Positions 44,602 through 53,500 of a stretch of 57,541 nucleotides of DNA are shown here, piece by piece (position 1 is the first letter of the stretch; each line of letters opens with the position of its first letter). A program made the translations under genes and the position numbers. This DNA is from Antarctobacter heliothermus (GTDB lineage: Bacteria; Pseudomonadota; Alphaproteobacteria; Rhodobacterales; Rhodobacteraceae): positions 1-57,541 of the forward strand of contig NZ_FZON01000028.1 in NCBI RefSeq assembly GCF_900188425.1, in the 5' to 3' direction. Below the pieces are notes generated by a model, which was not told the DNA's origin, did not search any database, and was given only the letters and a program-made list of their open reading frames with translations.

Positions 44602-45060
44602 ATGGGAGACGTCTATTTCTATCACCTGACCCGGCGGCCGTTGGACGTAATGTTGCCGGACCTGCTGGCCAAGTCGCTGGACCGCGGGTGGCGGGTGGCG
44701 GTGCGGGGGACTGACCCGGATCGCATGGACTGGCTTGACCGGAAGCTCTGGCAGGGCCCCGAAGAGGGCTTTCTGCCGCACGGACTGGCAGGCGGGCCGC
44801 ATGACGCGGATCAGCCGGTGTTGCTGACCACCGACGCGCAGGCGGCCAATGATCCCGGTTGCCTGATGGCCATCGACGGGGCCGAAGTGTCCGCCGGTGA
44901 GGTGGCCGCACTGGACCGGGTCTGCGTGTTGTTTGACGGCGACGATGGCGCGGCGACGCAGCGCGCCCGCGACCAGTGGCGCGTGCTGACGGGCGCGGGT
45001 TGCAAGGCGCAATACTGGTCAGAGGAATCGGGGCGCTGGGAAAAGAAGGCCGAAAGCTGA
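44602..45060 (+). CDS. holC: DNA polymerase III chi subunit
   Basis: A 152-residue HolC with VYFYHLTRRPLDVMLPDLL, LAKSLDRGWRVAVRG, LDRKLWQGPEEGFLPHGL and VLFDGDDGAATQRARDQW. Chi links the clamp loader to SSB. GGAGGAG lies about 6 nt before the ATG. Length is normal. Confidence 0.94.
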   Translation: MGDVYFYHLTRRPLDVMLPDLLAKSLDRGWRVAVRGTDPDRMDWLDRKLWQGPEEGFLPHGLAGGPHDADQPVLLTTDAQAANDPGCLMAIDGAEVSAGEVAALDRVCVLFDGDDGAATQRARDQWRVLTGAGCKAQYWSEESGRWEKKAES

Positions 45061-45068
45061 AGGCGAGG

Positions 45069-45089
45069 CGAATTTTCGGCGAAAATTCG
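45069..45089. repeat. CGAATTTTC inverted repeat, copy 1
   Basis: CGAATTTTC and GAAAATTCG are perfect 9-bp arms around GGC, 8 bp after the holC stop and 8 bp from the end of the opposing protease gene. The same motif recurs at 48422-48442. Its place between converging genes suits a terminator-like or dispersed element; there is no long U-run. Confidence 0.8.
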
Positions 45090-45097
45090 GATCTGGA

Positions 45098-45679
45098 TCA
45101 GCGTTGCAGCACCATCTTGCCGCCGGAAATCTGAAGGCTGGAATAGCGGTCGAGATAGGTCATGCCCAGCAGAGAATTCTGCATCTCGCTTGCGTTCACA
45201 TAGGCCGCGACCCGCTGATCCGCAAAGGGGCCGAGTTCAACCGTGTCCAGCGTGACCGGGGCGGTCTGGACCTTGCCGTTGGCGGTCATGGCCTCGGACA
45301 GGAAGTGCAGGCTGGCGACGTCGATCCCCGCGCGCTCCGCCGCGCTGCGTGTCAGCACAACCGATGTCGCGCCGGTGTCCACGACAAACCGGGTGGGGGT
45401 GCCGTTGATCTGCAAGGTGACATAGTAGTGGCCATCCGGTGCGCGTGGCAGTTCGATGCGGCCTTCGCCGCCAAAAACCATCTGCTGCGGCAGGACAGTG
45501 CCGCGAATGTCGCTCCACAATCCGTAGACCGCGATCACACCGACAAAGATCAGCCCCCAGGCCGCCATCTGCTGCATGGTCTTGCCAAGGCTGGCCCGGC
45601 CCTGAACAAAGAACCAACTGACCAGCACGCCGCCCAGCAGCACAAGGTAGATGAGATTTCCGATCTGGTCTCCGGACAT
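45098..45679 (-). CDS. Retropepsin-like aspartic protease, membrane-anchored
   Basis: A 193-residue protein with two N-terminal membrane helices (IYLVLLGGVLVSWFFVQG and AAWGLIFVGVIAVYGLW). A clan AA protease domain follows. The active-site motif is FVVDTGATSVVLT near residue 105, with NGKVQTAPVTLDTVELG and SLLGMTYLDRYSSLQI later, as in the TIGR02281 group. The domain should face the periplasm. Substrates are unknown. ATG 45679 begins the first helix at the usual distance. Confidence 0.9.
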   Translation of the reverse strand: MSGDQIGNLIYLVLLGGVLVSWFFVQGRASLGKTMQQMAAWGLIFVGVIAVYGLWSDIRGTVLPQQMVFGGEGRIELPRAPDGHYYVTLQINGTPTRFVVDTGATSVVLTRSAAERAGIDVASLHFLSEAMTANGKVQTAPVTLDTVELGPFADQRVAAYVNASEMQNSLLGMTYLDRYSSLQISGGKMVLQR

Positions 45680-45740
45680 GGCATGGTCCCCCGCTTTGGC
45701 CACTTCTCAAGATAGGGGTTTCTACGCCGGGGAAACAGGG

Positions 45741-46361
45741 TCAGGCGGGAGCGAGGCCGAAATTGCGCAGTCCGTCGAGCACAAATTGCACTGACAGCGC
45801 CGCCAGCAGCATCCCCAGAATGCGTGTGACGACATTGATGCCGACGCGCCCCAACAGATGTTCGATTGGTCCCGCGATCAGGAACAAGGCCAGCGCAACC
45901 AACAACACCGCCACCATCACCGCAAGGATGGACAGAACCTCGACCGTGTCGCCGGTCTGACCCACCAACAGGATGATCGAGGCGATGGCCCCCGGTCCGG
46001 CGATCAGCGGAATGGCCAGCGGAAAGACCGAAGGGTCGGGAAACTCTTCTTCGTCGGCCTTGTCTTCGCGCCGTTTGGTGCGGCGTTCAAACAGCATGTC
46101 CAACGCGGTGATGAACAGCAGAATGCCGCCCGCGATGCGAAAAGCGGACATGGAAATGCCGATAAAGCCCAACACCGCCTCACCAAAGAAGGCGAACAGC
46201 GTCAGGATGCCAAAGGCGACGCCACAGGCGCGGTAGCCCACCATGCGGCGGTGGCGCGCATCGGTGTCCTGGGTGAGCGCGATAAAGATCGGCGTCAGCC
46301 CGATGGGATCAATCACCACGAACAGGGTGACAAAGGCACTGATGAGGAAAGCGGTATCCAT
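45741..46361 (-). CDS. MarC-family integral membrane protein
   Basis: A 206-residue protein with six hydrophobic helices. Family marks are AFVTLFVVIDPIGLTPIFIAL, FRIAGGILLFITALDML and PLAIPLIAGPGAIASIILL. The MarC family has no settled transport function; the old antibiotic-resistance role of E. coli MarC is not supported. ATG 46361 gives the family start. Confidence 0.92.
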   Translation of the reverse strand: MDTAFLISAFVTLFVVIDPIGLTPIFIALTQDTDARHRRMVGYRACGVAFGILTLFAFFGEAVLGFIGISMSAFRIAGGILLFITALDMLFERRTKRREDKADEEEFPDPSVFPLAIPLIAGPGAIASIILLVGQTGDTVEVLSILAVMVAVLLVALALFLIAGPIEHLLGRVGINVVTRILGMLLAALSVQFVLDGLRNFGLAPA

Positions 46362-46479
46362 AGGGAGTGGGTAATGGCGATTGGCAATTCTGTCCAGATC
46401 GCACAATGCGCCCGCGTCAGATCAAAAAAGTCCTTTGCAACCGGCGATCCGTCGGAAATTGCCACCGATGCAGAGACGC

Positions 46480-46506
46480 AAAAAAGAAACGCCCCGGTCA
46501 GGCGTT
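46480..46506 (-). terminator. Terminator overlapping the ABC-F stop codon
   Basis: On the minus strand AACGCC-TGACCGG-GGCGTT forms a 6-bp stem with a T-rich tail (TCTTTTTT). The TGA stop of the upstream gene is in the loop, so translation runs into the terminator. Confidence 0.7.
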
Positions 46507-48357
46507 CTCTGCCGCGTCCAGCTTTTCCGCCGCCGTTTCCCACATCACTTCGGCGCGGTGCAGCGCGTCCATGACCTCGGCGTATTTCTTGTTCCAGACC
46601 TCAAGCTCGCCGACCTTTTCATTTTCGTACAGCGCCGGATCGGCCAGCTTTTTGGCCAGCTTCTCACGCATTTGTTCGATCTTGGCGATGCGGTCCTCAC
46701 ACTTGCGGACGTCAGAGCGCAGTTCTTGCATCCGGTCACGCGACGGGCGTTTGGGTTTGTCGGGCGCGGTTTTGGAGGATTTCGAGGGTTTCGCCGGGGT
46801 GTCCCGCGTCAGCAACATGGCGCGGTAGGCGTCAAGGTCGTCCTCATAGGGTTTCACCGTGCCATCGCCCACTAGCCACAGCCGGTCTGCCACCATCGAC
46901 AACAGGTGCATGTCGTGGCTGACAAGGATCACAGCCCCGGAATAGGCGGTCAGCGCCTCAACCAGCGCCTCGCGCGATTCGATATCAAGGTGGTTGGTCG
47001 GCTCATCCAAAATCAGCAGGTGCGGCGCGTCCAGTGTTGCCAGCAAAAGCGACAGACGCGCCTTTTGCCCACCCGACAGGCGCCCAACCTCTGTTTCCGC
47101 CTGTGCCGCCATCAGGCCAAAGCCAGCCAGCAGGGCGCGCAATTTGGGGGGCAGCGTGCCCGGGCGTTCGCGTTGGACGTGCTGCAAAGGCGTTTCGTCC
47201 AGATGCAGTTCGTCCACCTGATGCTGGGCAAAATAACCGATGCGCAGCTTGGACGATCGGTTCATGTGCCCGTCCATTAACGGCAGCCGGTCTGACAACA
47301 GTTTGGACAGGGTGGATTTGCCCTGACCGTTCTTGCCCAACAGCGCGATGCGGTCGTCCTGATCAATGCGCAGGTTCAGACGGCGCAGAACCACGGTGTC
47401 GCCGTACCCTGTTGACCCACCTTCGATATTGATGATCGGCGGCGACAGCTCATCGGGTTGCGGGAAGGAAAACACCCGCTTGGCCGCCTCTTCGGGCGGT
47501 GTGACCATGTCCATCCGTTCAATCATCTTGAGACGGGCCTGCGCCTGTTTGGCCTTGGACGCCTTGGCGCGGAAGCGGTCGACGAAGCCTTGCAGATGGG
47601 CGCGGCGGTCCTGTTGTTTCTTGGCGGTGGCGCTGAGTTGCGCACGCTTTTCGGCGCGCAGCTTGACGAAACCGTCATAGGGCGTGCCGTAGTAGGTCAG
47701 CTTGCGGTCCTCGACATGCAGGATCGTGTTCACCGCCCGGTTCAGCAACCCGCGGTCGTGGCTGATGACAATCACCGTATGCGGGTATTTCATCAGGTAG
47801 CTTTCCAGCCACAGCGCGCCTTCGAGATCCAGATAGTTGGTCGGTTCGTCGAGCAGCAGCAGATCGGGCTGGGCAAAGAGCACACCGGCCAGCGCGACAC
47901 GCATCCGCCAGCCACCCGAAAAGGCAGAGCAGGGCTGTTTCTGCTGGTCGTCGTCAAAGCCGAGACCCTTGAGTATGGTGGCGGCGCGGGCCTCGGCGCT
48001 CCAGGCGTCGATATCGGCAAGGCGGGTCTGGACCTCGGCGATGCGGACGCCGGTCGCGGTTTCTGCCTCGGCCATCAGGGCGGCGCGTTCGGTGTCGGCC
48101 TGCAACACCGTGTCGATCAGCGAGGTCTCTGACGCAGACACTTCCTGACTGACGCCACCGATGCGGGCGCGTTGCGGCAAGGAGATGTCGCCGCCGTCCA
48201 GCGTCAGCTCGCCCTTGATCAGGCGAAACAGCGTCGTCTTGCCCGCGCCATTGGGCCCGACAAGGCCAACCTTGTGACCGTCCGGGATTGTGGCGCTGGC
48301 TCCGTCGAACAGCGGGCGGCCGTCCACGGAAAAGGAAATGTTTTCGATCTTCAACAT
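46498..48357 (-). CDS. ABC-F family ATP-binding protein
   Basis: A 619-residue soluble protein with two ABC domains. Domain 1 has [28 protein letters not shown] and [14 protein letters not shown]; domain 2 has [28 protein letters not shown] and [15 protein letters not shown] linker rich in Lys, Ala and Arg lies between them, and a charged coiled coil closes the C-terminus (about residues 535-619). ABC-F proteins act on the ribosome (EttA, Uup and YheS types); the layout is nearest YheS/Uup. No membrane segment. ATG 48357 is the family start. Confidence 0.92.
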   Translation of the reverse strand: MLKIENISFSVDGRPLFDGASATIPDGHKVGLVGPNGAGKTTLFRLIKGELTLDGGDISLPQRARIGGVSQEVSASETSLIDTVLQADTERAALMAEAETATGVRIAEVQTRLADIDAWSAEARAATILKGLGFDDDQQKQPCSAFSGGWRMRVALAGVLFAQPDLLLLDEPTNYLDLEGALWLESYLMKYPHTVIVISHDRGLLNRAVNTILHVEDRKLTYYGTPYDGFVKLRAEKRAQLSATAKKQQDRRAHLQGFVDRFRAKASKAKQAQARLKMIERMDMVTPPEEAAKRVFSFPQPDELSPPIINIEGGSTGYGDTVVLRRLNLRIDQDDRIALLGKNGQGKSTLSKLLSDRLPLMDGHMNRSSKLRIGYFAQHQVDELHLDETPLQHVQRERPGTLPPKLRALLAGFGLMAAQAETEVGRLSGGQKARLSLLLATLDAPHLLILDEPTNHLDIESREALVEALTAYSGAVILVSHDMHLLSMVADRLWLVGDGTVKPYEDDLDAYRAMLLTRDTPAKPSKSSKTAPDKPKRPSRDRMQELRSDVRKCEDRIAKIEQMREKLAKKLADPALYENEKVGELEVWNKKYAEVMDALHRAEVMWETAAEKLDAAENA

Positions 48358-48421
48358 GAGATGGCGCGTGCCAGAGGCGCGCGGGGGTGTCAATGCACGG
48401 CGTTGCGTTGGCGGCCAGAGA

Positions 48422-48442
48422 CGAATTTTCGACCAAAATTCG
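48422..48442. repeat. CGAATTTTC inverted repeat, copy 2
   Basis: CGAATTTT (48422-48429) and AAAATTCG (48435-48442) are perfect arms around CGACC, between the ABC-F start and ndk. The arm sequence is the same as at 45069-45089, 3.3 kb away. Confidence 0.75.
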
Positions 48443-48561
48443 ATTGCGTCAAAAGTCGCGTCACATTGGCGGGCTTTCCAATCGCCGCGCCCCATGCTAC
48501 CGCCCCGCGCATCATTCATGACCCGGACACAACGTTCGGGGATAACCCGATGGAGCATCCC

Positions 48562-48984
48562 ATGGCCCTTGAGCGCACTTTCTCGATCATCAAGCCCGAC
48601 GCCACCCGCCGCAACCTGACCGGCAAGATCAACGCCAAGTTCGAAGAAGCAGGCCTGCGCATCGTCGCCCAAAAGCGCATTCACCTGTCCAAGGCTCAGG
48701 CCGGCCAGTTCTACGCCGTCCACGCCGAACGTCCTTTCTATGACGAGCTTTGCGAGTTCATGGCCTCCGAGCCGGTTGTTGTGCAGGTTCTCGAAGGCGA
48801 AGGCGCCATCCTGAAGAACCGCGAAGTCATGGGCGCAACCAACCCCGCCGACGCGGCCGCCGGCACCATCCGGGCAGAGTTCGCCGAATCGGTTGGCGAG
48901 AACTCGGTCCACGGGTCTGACGCGCCGGACACCGCAAAAGAAGAAATCGCCTTCTTCTTTTCGGGTCTTGAACTGGTCGGCTGA
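48562..48984 (+). CDS. ndk: Nucleoside diphosphate kinase
   Basis: A 140-residue [20 protein letters not shown] opens it, and the active site with the phospho-histidine is in [16 protein letters not shown]. It balances NTP pools by phosphate transfer. ATG 48562 is chosen for the usual N-terminus MALERTF; an in-frame ATG 12 nt earlier also exists. A terminator follows. Confidence 0.98.
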   Translation: MALERTFSIIKPDATRRNLTGKINAKFEEAGLRIVAQKRIHLSKAQAGQFYAVHAERPFYDELCEFMASEPVVVQVLEGEGAILKNREVMGATNPADAAAGTIRAEFAESVGENSVHGSDAPDTAKEEIAFFFSGLELVG

Positions 48985-49009
48985 GACGATCCTGTTCTCT
49001 GCTCTTTCG

Positions 49010-49037
49010 AAAGGCCGACCCTTGGGGCGGCCTTTTT
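49010..49037 (+). terminator. Intrinsic terminator after ndk
   Basis: AAGGCCGACCC and GGGGCGGCCTT form a stem around TT, followed by T-rich text, 26 bp after the ndk stop. Confidence 0.88.
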
Positions 49038-49068
49038 CATTGCGGTCAAGGCGACATGGCGCGGTGTG

Positions 49069-49791
49069 CTATCGTTGCGGCTGTCTTGGCTGTGGTCGTC
49101 CGGCGCGGTGCACTTCGGCAAGGATTGGCAGATGATCCGACGGGTGGCGACTGTTTTCCTTGCGCGGCAGTGCCAGCACCCGGATGTCCAGCGCCGCGCA
49201 ATGGGCGACCCGGTCCAATGCCCCCAGCGGCAAGGTCGACGGATACGTTCGCCCCGGCGTGACGATCCTGTAGCGCTGTGCCAGCCGGCCAAGGCCCACC
49301 TTGCGCGACCATTCATTGAAGTCCCCCAGAATGACCGTGGGCAGGGGTGGCAGCGCATCCAGCGCGTCTCGGATACAGTCCAGTTGCCGACGGCGGGAGT
49401 GACGCAATAGCCCCAGATGGACGCCGACGACCCGCAATCCCGGCAGATCCACGGCGACGGCACCGCGTGGTTCCAGTCCGGGCAGGGGATAGCGGTTGAT
49501 CTGGTGGGCGGTCAGGTCGGGTCGGGCCAGCACGGCGATGCCGTGCCAACCAAGGCTGACGGTGTTCCGGGCGACGGGCAGGGGCCGCAGGCCGGTTTCG
49601 GATTCGATCCTGTCGCGCGGCAGGGCCGAAGGGCGCGGGCCAAGACGGAAATCCGCCTCTTGAAGAACCACCACATCCGCCTCCAGCGCAGAAATTGCCG
49701 AGAGCACCCGCAACGGATCGCGGCGCAGGTCAGAGCCAAGGCCAGCGCGAATGTTGTAGCTGGCAAGACGAAGGGGTGAAGAATCCGACAT
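49069..49791 (-). CDS. Endonuclease/exonuclease/phosphatase-family hydrolase
   Basis: A 240-residue EEP-fold protein. Visible catalytic segments are LASYNIRAGLGSD (Asn), VVVLQEADFRLG (Glu), VVGVHLGLLRHSRRRQ, VILGDFNEWS (Asp, Asn) and the final SDHLPILAEV (Asp, His). The family includes DNases, sphingomyelinases and phosphatases; the substrate cannot be told. ATG 49791 begins just before the first motif. Divergent from the DUF2238 gene. Confidence 0.88.
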   Translation of the reverse strand: MSDSSPLRLASYNIRAGLGSDLRRDPLRVLSAISALEADVVVLQEADFRLGPRPSALPRDRIESETGLRPLPVARNTVSLGWHGIAVLARPDLTAHQINRYPLPGLEPRGAVAVDLPGLRVVGVHLGLLRHSRRRQLDCIRDALDALPPLPTVILGDFNEWSRKVGLGRLAQRYRIVTPGRTYPSTLPLGALDRVAHCAALDIRVLALPRKENSRHPSDHLPILAEVHRAGRPQPRQPQR

Positions 49792-49832
49792 GAACTTTAT
49801 ATTGGGGCGCAGACCCGACAAAAGAAGCCCGA

Positions 49833-50477
49833 ATGTTCCACACCAAGAGTTCACCAGTTGTCCTGCTCATCCAGGCGGTTCTTGTGATCGAGGCCGTGAC
49901 GGGGGCGGTGACCCAGACGTGGTCGGCGGTCTTTGTCGCCGTGTCGACACTGGTTCTGACGTTTCTTCCGCAGCGATTTGCCGGTTATCTGGGCATCGAA
50001 CTTCCTAAGCCGTTTTTGACGGGCATTGTGCTGTTTATCTTTGCGACCTTGTTTCTGGGCGAAGTCGCGGATTTCTACGAGCGCTTTTGGTGGTGGGATG
50101 TCGTGTTGCATTTCATGTCTGCGCTCAGCTTTGGCCTGATGGGATTTCTGTTGATTTTCATGCTGTTCGAGGGGGATAGATACGCTGCCCCGCCCTGGGC
50201 ACTGGCGGTGCTGGCGTTTTGCGTCGGGCTGTCGATCGGTGCCTTGTGGGAAATATTCGAGTTCAGCATGGATCAGCTTTTCGGCATGAACATGCAGAAA
50301 TCCGGGCTGGTGGACACGATGACGGACCTGATCATCGACACCGCAGGCGCGGCGATCGGGGCCTTGGCGGGGTTTTTGTTCCTCAAGGGGCGTCAGTTTG
50401 GCGGATTGGACAAGGTGCTGGATCAGTTTGTTCAGGCGAACGGGCGGTTCTACGGCAAGCTGCGCAAGAAGAAGTAG
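49833..50477 (+). CDS. DUF2238 (YjdF-like) membrane protein
   Basis: A 214-residue protein with about six membrane helices. The family signature is FYERFWWWDVVLHFMSALSFG, LWEIFEFSMDQLFGMNMQ, SGLVDTMTDLIIDTAGAAIG. The C-terminus is basic and cytoplasmic. Function unknown. Base use is like that of its neighbours. Confidence 0.88.
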   Translation: MFHTKSSPVVLLIQAVLVIEAVTGAVTQTWSAVFVAVSTLVLTFLPQRFAGYLGIELPKPFLTGIVLFIFATLFLGEVADFYERFWWWDVVLHFMSALSFGLMGFLLIFMLFEGDRYAAPPWALAVLAFCVGLSIGALWEIFEFSMDQLFGMNMQKSGLVDTMTDLIIDTAGAAIGALAGFLFLKGRQFGGLDKVLDQFVQANGRFYGKLRKKK

Positions 50478-50544
50478 GACACGGATTCAGGCGGTTGCGT
50501 TGGTGTGACACAAGAGGCGATAATCTTGCAGTCTTTTGGGCCGA

Positions 50545-50886
50545 TCAGCGTGGACCGGGTTTCGCAATCACACCGATCTCATTGAGGATCTTGTCCATCG
50601 CGCTTTGCGGGGTGGCCTTGGTATCGGCCTTGAGCGCGTCAAACTGCGCCCGAAGGGCGTCCTTTTCTTCGCCTTTGCAGTCATTCCACGGGCGACCTTG
50701 CAGCGCCATGTGCAGGACGTAGTAGCCAATGAAATGCGGGCGTTGTCCGGCCTCTAGCAACTTGCGATAGGCCTCATGCGCGCCGAGGGCGCGCAGGGTT
50801 TCGGCGTCGGGGATACCCGCGTCTGTGCAGGCCGTTTCGAACGCGGGGCCGAGGTTGCGGATGGCGCTGACCGGCGTGCCGCTCAT
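50545..50886 (-). CDS. TfoX C-terminal domain protein
   Basis: A 113-residue protein made of the TfoX/Sxy C-terminal helical domain only: IRNLGPAFETACTDAGI, ETLRALGAHEAYRKLL, FIGYYVLHMALQGRPW. Full Sxy proteins also have an N-terminal domain, missing here, so a competence role is not implied. The extra C-terminal ~40 residues are unassigned. It overlaps the next gene by 4 bp (ATGA). Confidence 0.85.
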   Translation of the reverse strand: MSGTPVSAIRNLGPAFETACTDAGIPDAETLRALGAHEAYRKLLEAGQRPHFIGYYVLHMALQGRPWNDCKGEEKDALRAQFDALKADTKATPQSAMDKILNEIGVIAKPGPR

Positions 50887-51686
50887 TTCAACATGGGGTC
50901 CAATACGTCGAAGGGCAGGGCGTCTGACAGCGTGTCAAAGCGGCTATTGGTGCCGAACATGTCCTTTCCGGCGGTGTGGATCGTGCGGTAGGTGGCCCGC
51001 GCCAAAGCCGAGCCAAGCGACAGGCGCGCGACGCCAAGTGCGGCAAACTCGGCGCGGCTGTGTTTGGCGAACGGGCCGGAAACGAGGGCGTTGAAGGGCA
51101 GGTTGGTGGCCTGGACCAAACGTCCGAGCGCCTCCATCGAGGGCGGGGCCGGGACATAGACCGCGTCGGTGCCTGCGGCCTCGAATGCGCGAATGCGGGT
51201 GATGGCCTCGTCGGTGTTGTAGTGGCCGGTCAGGATGCCGTCGGCTTGCGCGACAAGAAAGAAATCCCGCGGCAGAGCGCGCGCGGCGCTGGCAGCGGCG
51301 CGGATGCGTTCGGTCGAGAGGCTGGCATCATAGGGAGTGTCGCCCGGCAGGGCGGTGTCCTCGATGCAGATACCTGCAAGTCCCACTTCGGCGGCAAGGC
51401 GGACGGTTTCGGCGCAGGTTTCAGGTGCCTCGCCAAAGCCGTTTTCGAAATCGCCCGAGACAGGCACATTGACGGCAGAAACAAGGGACTGGGCGTGCGC
51501 CAGCGCCTCATCCCGGGTGATTGTGCCAGTGTCTGGCCGGCCCAGCGTAAAGGCGTGGGCGGCAGAGGAGGTGCCAATGGCCTTGGCCCCGAGCGCGACC
51601 AGCATTCTGGCCGACCCGGCATCCCATGCGTTGGCGAGGATGAACGGGCTGCCGGGGCGGTGCATGTCCCGAAAGCTGTCAGGCAT
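50883..51686 (-). CDS. PEP mutase / isocitrate lyase superfamily enzyme
   Basis: A 267-residue TIM-barrel protein. PFILANAWDAGSARMLVALG, GTSSAAHAFTLGRPD, DFENGFGEAPE (metal-ligand region), GICIEDTALPG and FFLVAQADGI match the family. The CCGH-type catalytic cysteine motif of isocitrate lyase is absent, so lyase activity on methylisocitrate is unlikely. Oxaloacetate or phosphonopyruvate type reactions are possible. It overlaps the aminotransferase stop by 8 bp, so the two are co-expressed. Confidence 0.82.
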   Translation of the reverse strand: MPDSFRDMHRPGSPFILANAWDAGSARMLVALGAKAIGTSSAAHAFTLGRPDTGTITRDEALAHAQSLVSAVNVPVSGDFENGFGEAPETCAETVRLAAEVGLAGICIEDTALPGDTPYDASLSTERIRAAASAARALPRDFFLVAQADGILTGHYNTDEAITRIRAFEAAGTDAVYVPAPPSMEALGRLVQATNLPFNALVSGPFAKHSRAEFAALGVARLSLGSALARATYRTIHTAGKDMFGTNSRFDTLSDALPFDVLDPMLK

Positions 51687-52869
51687 TGGCGCGCGCCTTG
51701 CTGTCGGCAAAGGCGCAGAGGGTTTTCAGCGCCCCGACAAGGCGGTCGTCCGCGACGGTCAAGGCCACTCGAATGTGACCGGCGGCGGATTTGCCAAAAC
51801 TTTCACCCGGCATGACGGCAATCAGATGCTCGTCCAGCAACGCCTCGGCAAAGTCGCGGCCAGAGAGACCCGTCGCCCGGATGTCGAGCATCAGGTACAT
51901 GGCCCCTTGGGCAGGAATGGCGGTGACGGTGTTCTGTTCGGCGATCACCCTGAGCGCAAGGTCACGGCGGCGGCGGAACGGGGTGGATATCTTGTCTTCA
52001 AGGTCCGGCCCCTGATCGAGGGCAAACAGCGCGCCGTCCTGGATATATCCGGGCACGCCATAGGTGGTCGACGTGGCCAGATCAATGAGACGGTCGATGG
52101 CGTCTGTCGGGCCGACCAGCCAACCGGCGCGCGAGCCGGTCATGGCGTGGCTTTTGGACATGGACCCGACGACAAGCGTGCGGTCGGCCATGCCGGGCAG
52201 GCTGCGCGGGCTGATGTGGACGCCTTGCCAGACCTGCGTGTCATAGACCTCATCCGAGATCAGCCAGAGATCATGGTCGATGCAGGAAGATGATATTTCC
52301 TTAAGTATTTCAATCGGGTAGACCGTGCCAGTGGGGTTGTTCGGCGTGTTGACCAGCAGGCTTTTCGCGCCGCTCGTCTTGGCGGCTGCGCGGATCGCGG
52401 CCCCCTGAGGCAGGAAGGCGCGGTCCGCCTCTGTCGGGACGGGCACGGCGCGCCCGGAGGCAGCGCGGATCGTGCCGGGGTAGGTGGCGTAATACGGGTC
52501 GATGTAGAGCGCCGCATCGCCCGGAGACAGGACCGCGACGTGGGCGGCGAACAGGGCGGCCTGCCCGCCGGGGGTGATCAGCACGTTCTCGGGTCCGGTG
52601 GGCACGCCGGTGCGCGCGGTGATGCGGTCAGCCACCGCCTGACGCAGTGCCGCGACGCCCGGAACCATTGCGTATCCGGTGTGCCCGCCACTGGCCGATG
52701 CGTGGATGGCCTGAAGGATCGAGGCATCGGTGCCGATGTCATGTTCGCCAATGGTCAGTTCGGTCACCGGCTGGCCCGCAGCCGCCATGGCGCGGGCGCG
52801 GTAGAACACCTCCCACCCGTCGGAGCCGCCTTCGTTGAGCGTGGTAATGCGGGTGGAGAGTTGGGGCAT
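51679..52869 (-). CDS. Class I/II PLP-dependent aminotransferase
   Basis: A 396-residue aminotransferase. LTIGEHDIGTDASILQA, GYAMVPGVAALRQAVADRI, VLITPGGQAALFAAH, NTPNNPTGTVYP, ISDEVYDTQV and the PLP-lysine in SMSKSHAMTGSRAGWLV are visible. It resembles aspartate/alanine aminotransferases; the substrate is not set by the motifs. ATG 52869 is the family start. It is first in a small operon with the PEP-mutase-like and TfoX-C genes. Confidence 0.9.
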   Translation of the reverse strand: MPQLSTRITTLNEGGSDGWEVFYRARAMAAAGQPVTELTIGEHDIGTDASILQAIHASASGGHTGYAMVPGVAALRQAVADRITARTGVPTGPENVLITPGGQAALFAAHVAVLSPGDAALYIDPYYATYPGTIRAASGRAVPVPTEADRAFLPQGAAIRAAAKTSGAKSLLVNTPNNPTGTVYPIEILKEISSSCIDHDLWLISDEVYDTQVWQGVHISPRSLPGMADRTLVVGSMSKSHAMTGSRAGWLVGPTDAIDRLIDLATSTTYGVPGYIQDGALFALDQGPDLEDKISTPFRRRRDLALRVIAEQNTVTAIPAQGAMYLMLDIRATGLSGRDFAEALLDEHLIAVMPGESFGKSAAGHIRVALTVADDRLVGALKTLCAFADSKARANA

Positions 52870-52993
52870 GATGCGGACCTTTCGTTGAAATGGGTGTGCC
52901 AGAGGCGCGGGCGCGCGGCAAGCAAGTTTGCCTTTCGTTAAGGACTGGTTCGGAAGTGTGAATGAAATCAGTTTGTTGCGCGCGGAGGTGGGA

Positions 52994-53022
52994 TTGACCC
53001 AACGCGCGGCTGACCGTATGTT
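52994..53022 (+). promoter_or_regulatory. Candidate promoter of the GTA operon
   Basis: TTGACC (52994-52999) and TATGTT (53017-53022) are spaced 17 bp, 116 bp before the terS start. Transcription would begin near 53029. The spacing is ideal for a housekeeping sigma factor. In known RcGTA the promoter is also about 100 bp upstream and driven by the activator GafA; a GafA site cannot be identified by eye. Confidence 0.5.
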
Positions 53023-53028
53023 TTCCCC

Positions 53029-53127
53029 ATGCTGGACGAGGTACGGCAAGCGGCACCTGGGGAGACATTCAGGGCTGTTTTCCGATCCTGCCACCCCGCG
53101 GAGGGGCAAGAACCTACAGGCAAGTAA
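53029..53127 (+). CDS. 32-codon ORF at the head of the GTA operon
   Basis: ATG 53029 opens a 32-residue frame (MLDEVRQAAPGETF, then RAVFRSCHPAEG) ending TAA 53127, ten bases before terS. It lacks a Shine-Dalgarno sequence, but the predicted transcription start falls on or next to its ATG, so it could be read as a leaderless message. No family is recognised. It may be chance. Confidence 0.25.
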   Translation: MLDEVRQAAPGETFRAVFRSCHPAEGQEPTGK

Positions 53128-53137
53128 GGTGTCGAGC

Positions 53138-53500
53138 ATGAGCAGAGCAGAGCAACAAGAAGCAGTACAGCGCATCGTCATCACCGCCAATGAGCGGTGC
53201 GAGCGTTTGCGCAAACAACGCGACCGGGCAACCGCCACGATTGAGGATCTCATCGACCAGATCGGTGAGCTTCAGGACAAGGCCCGCAAAGGAGAGTTGG
53301 CGAAAAAGTCCGAGGCAAGTGGCGCCTTGAACGAGTTGAAATACTGGCTGCGCGCAGCCCGGGAAACGGAGTTGGAACTTGAAGCAATCATCCGAAAGGA
53401 AGAGGGAATCGGGGATGCCTACGGGCTTGACCTCGAATGCGCCCGATCTGCGATCCGGTGCCGTCTGGATAGCCTCCGCACCTGCTGTGGTGAAGGATAG
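53138..53500 (+). CDS. GTA small terminase (g1)
   Basis: A 120-residue, highly charged and mostly helical protein. A coiled coil runs over residues 5-55, then ALNELKYWLRAARETELELE, and a cysteine-bearing end GYGLDLECARSAIRCRL-like (AYGLDLECARSAIRCRLDSL). The same short architecture precedes TerL in RcGTA-like clusters, where ORF g1 acts as the small terminase subunit. ATG 53138 is used; the open frame extends back to 52928 without homology. Confidence 0.75.
   Translation: MSRAEQQEAVQRIVITANERCERLRKQRDRATATIEDLIDQIGELQDKARKGELAKKSEASGALNELKYWLRAARETELELEAIIRKEEGIGDAYGLDLECARSAIRCRLDSLRTCCGEG

Noticed and set aside
50545-50886. Competence regulator Sxy/TfoX
   Set aside because: Only the C-terminal domain is present; the N-terminal half needed for that name is missing.
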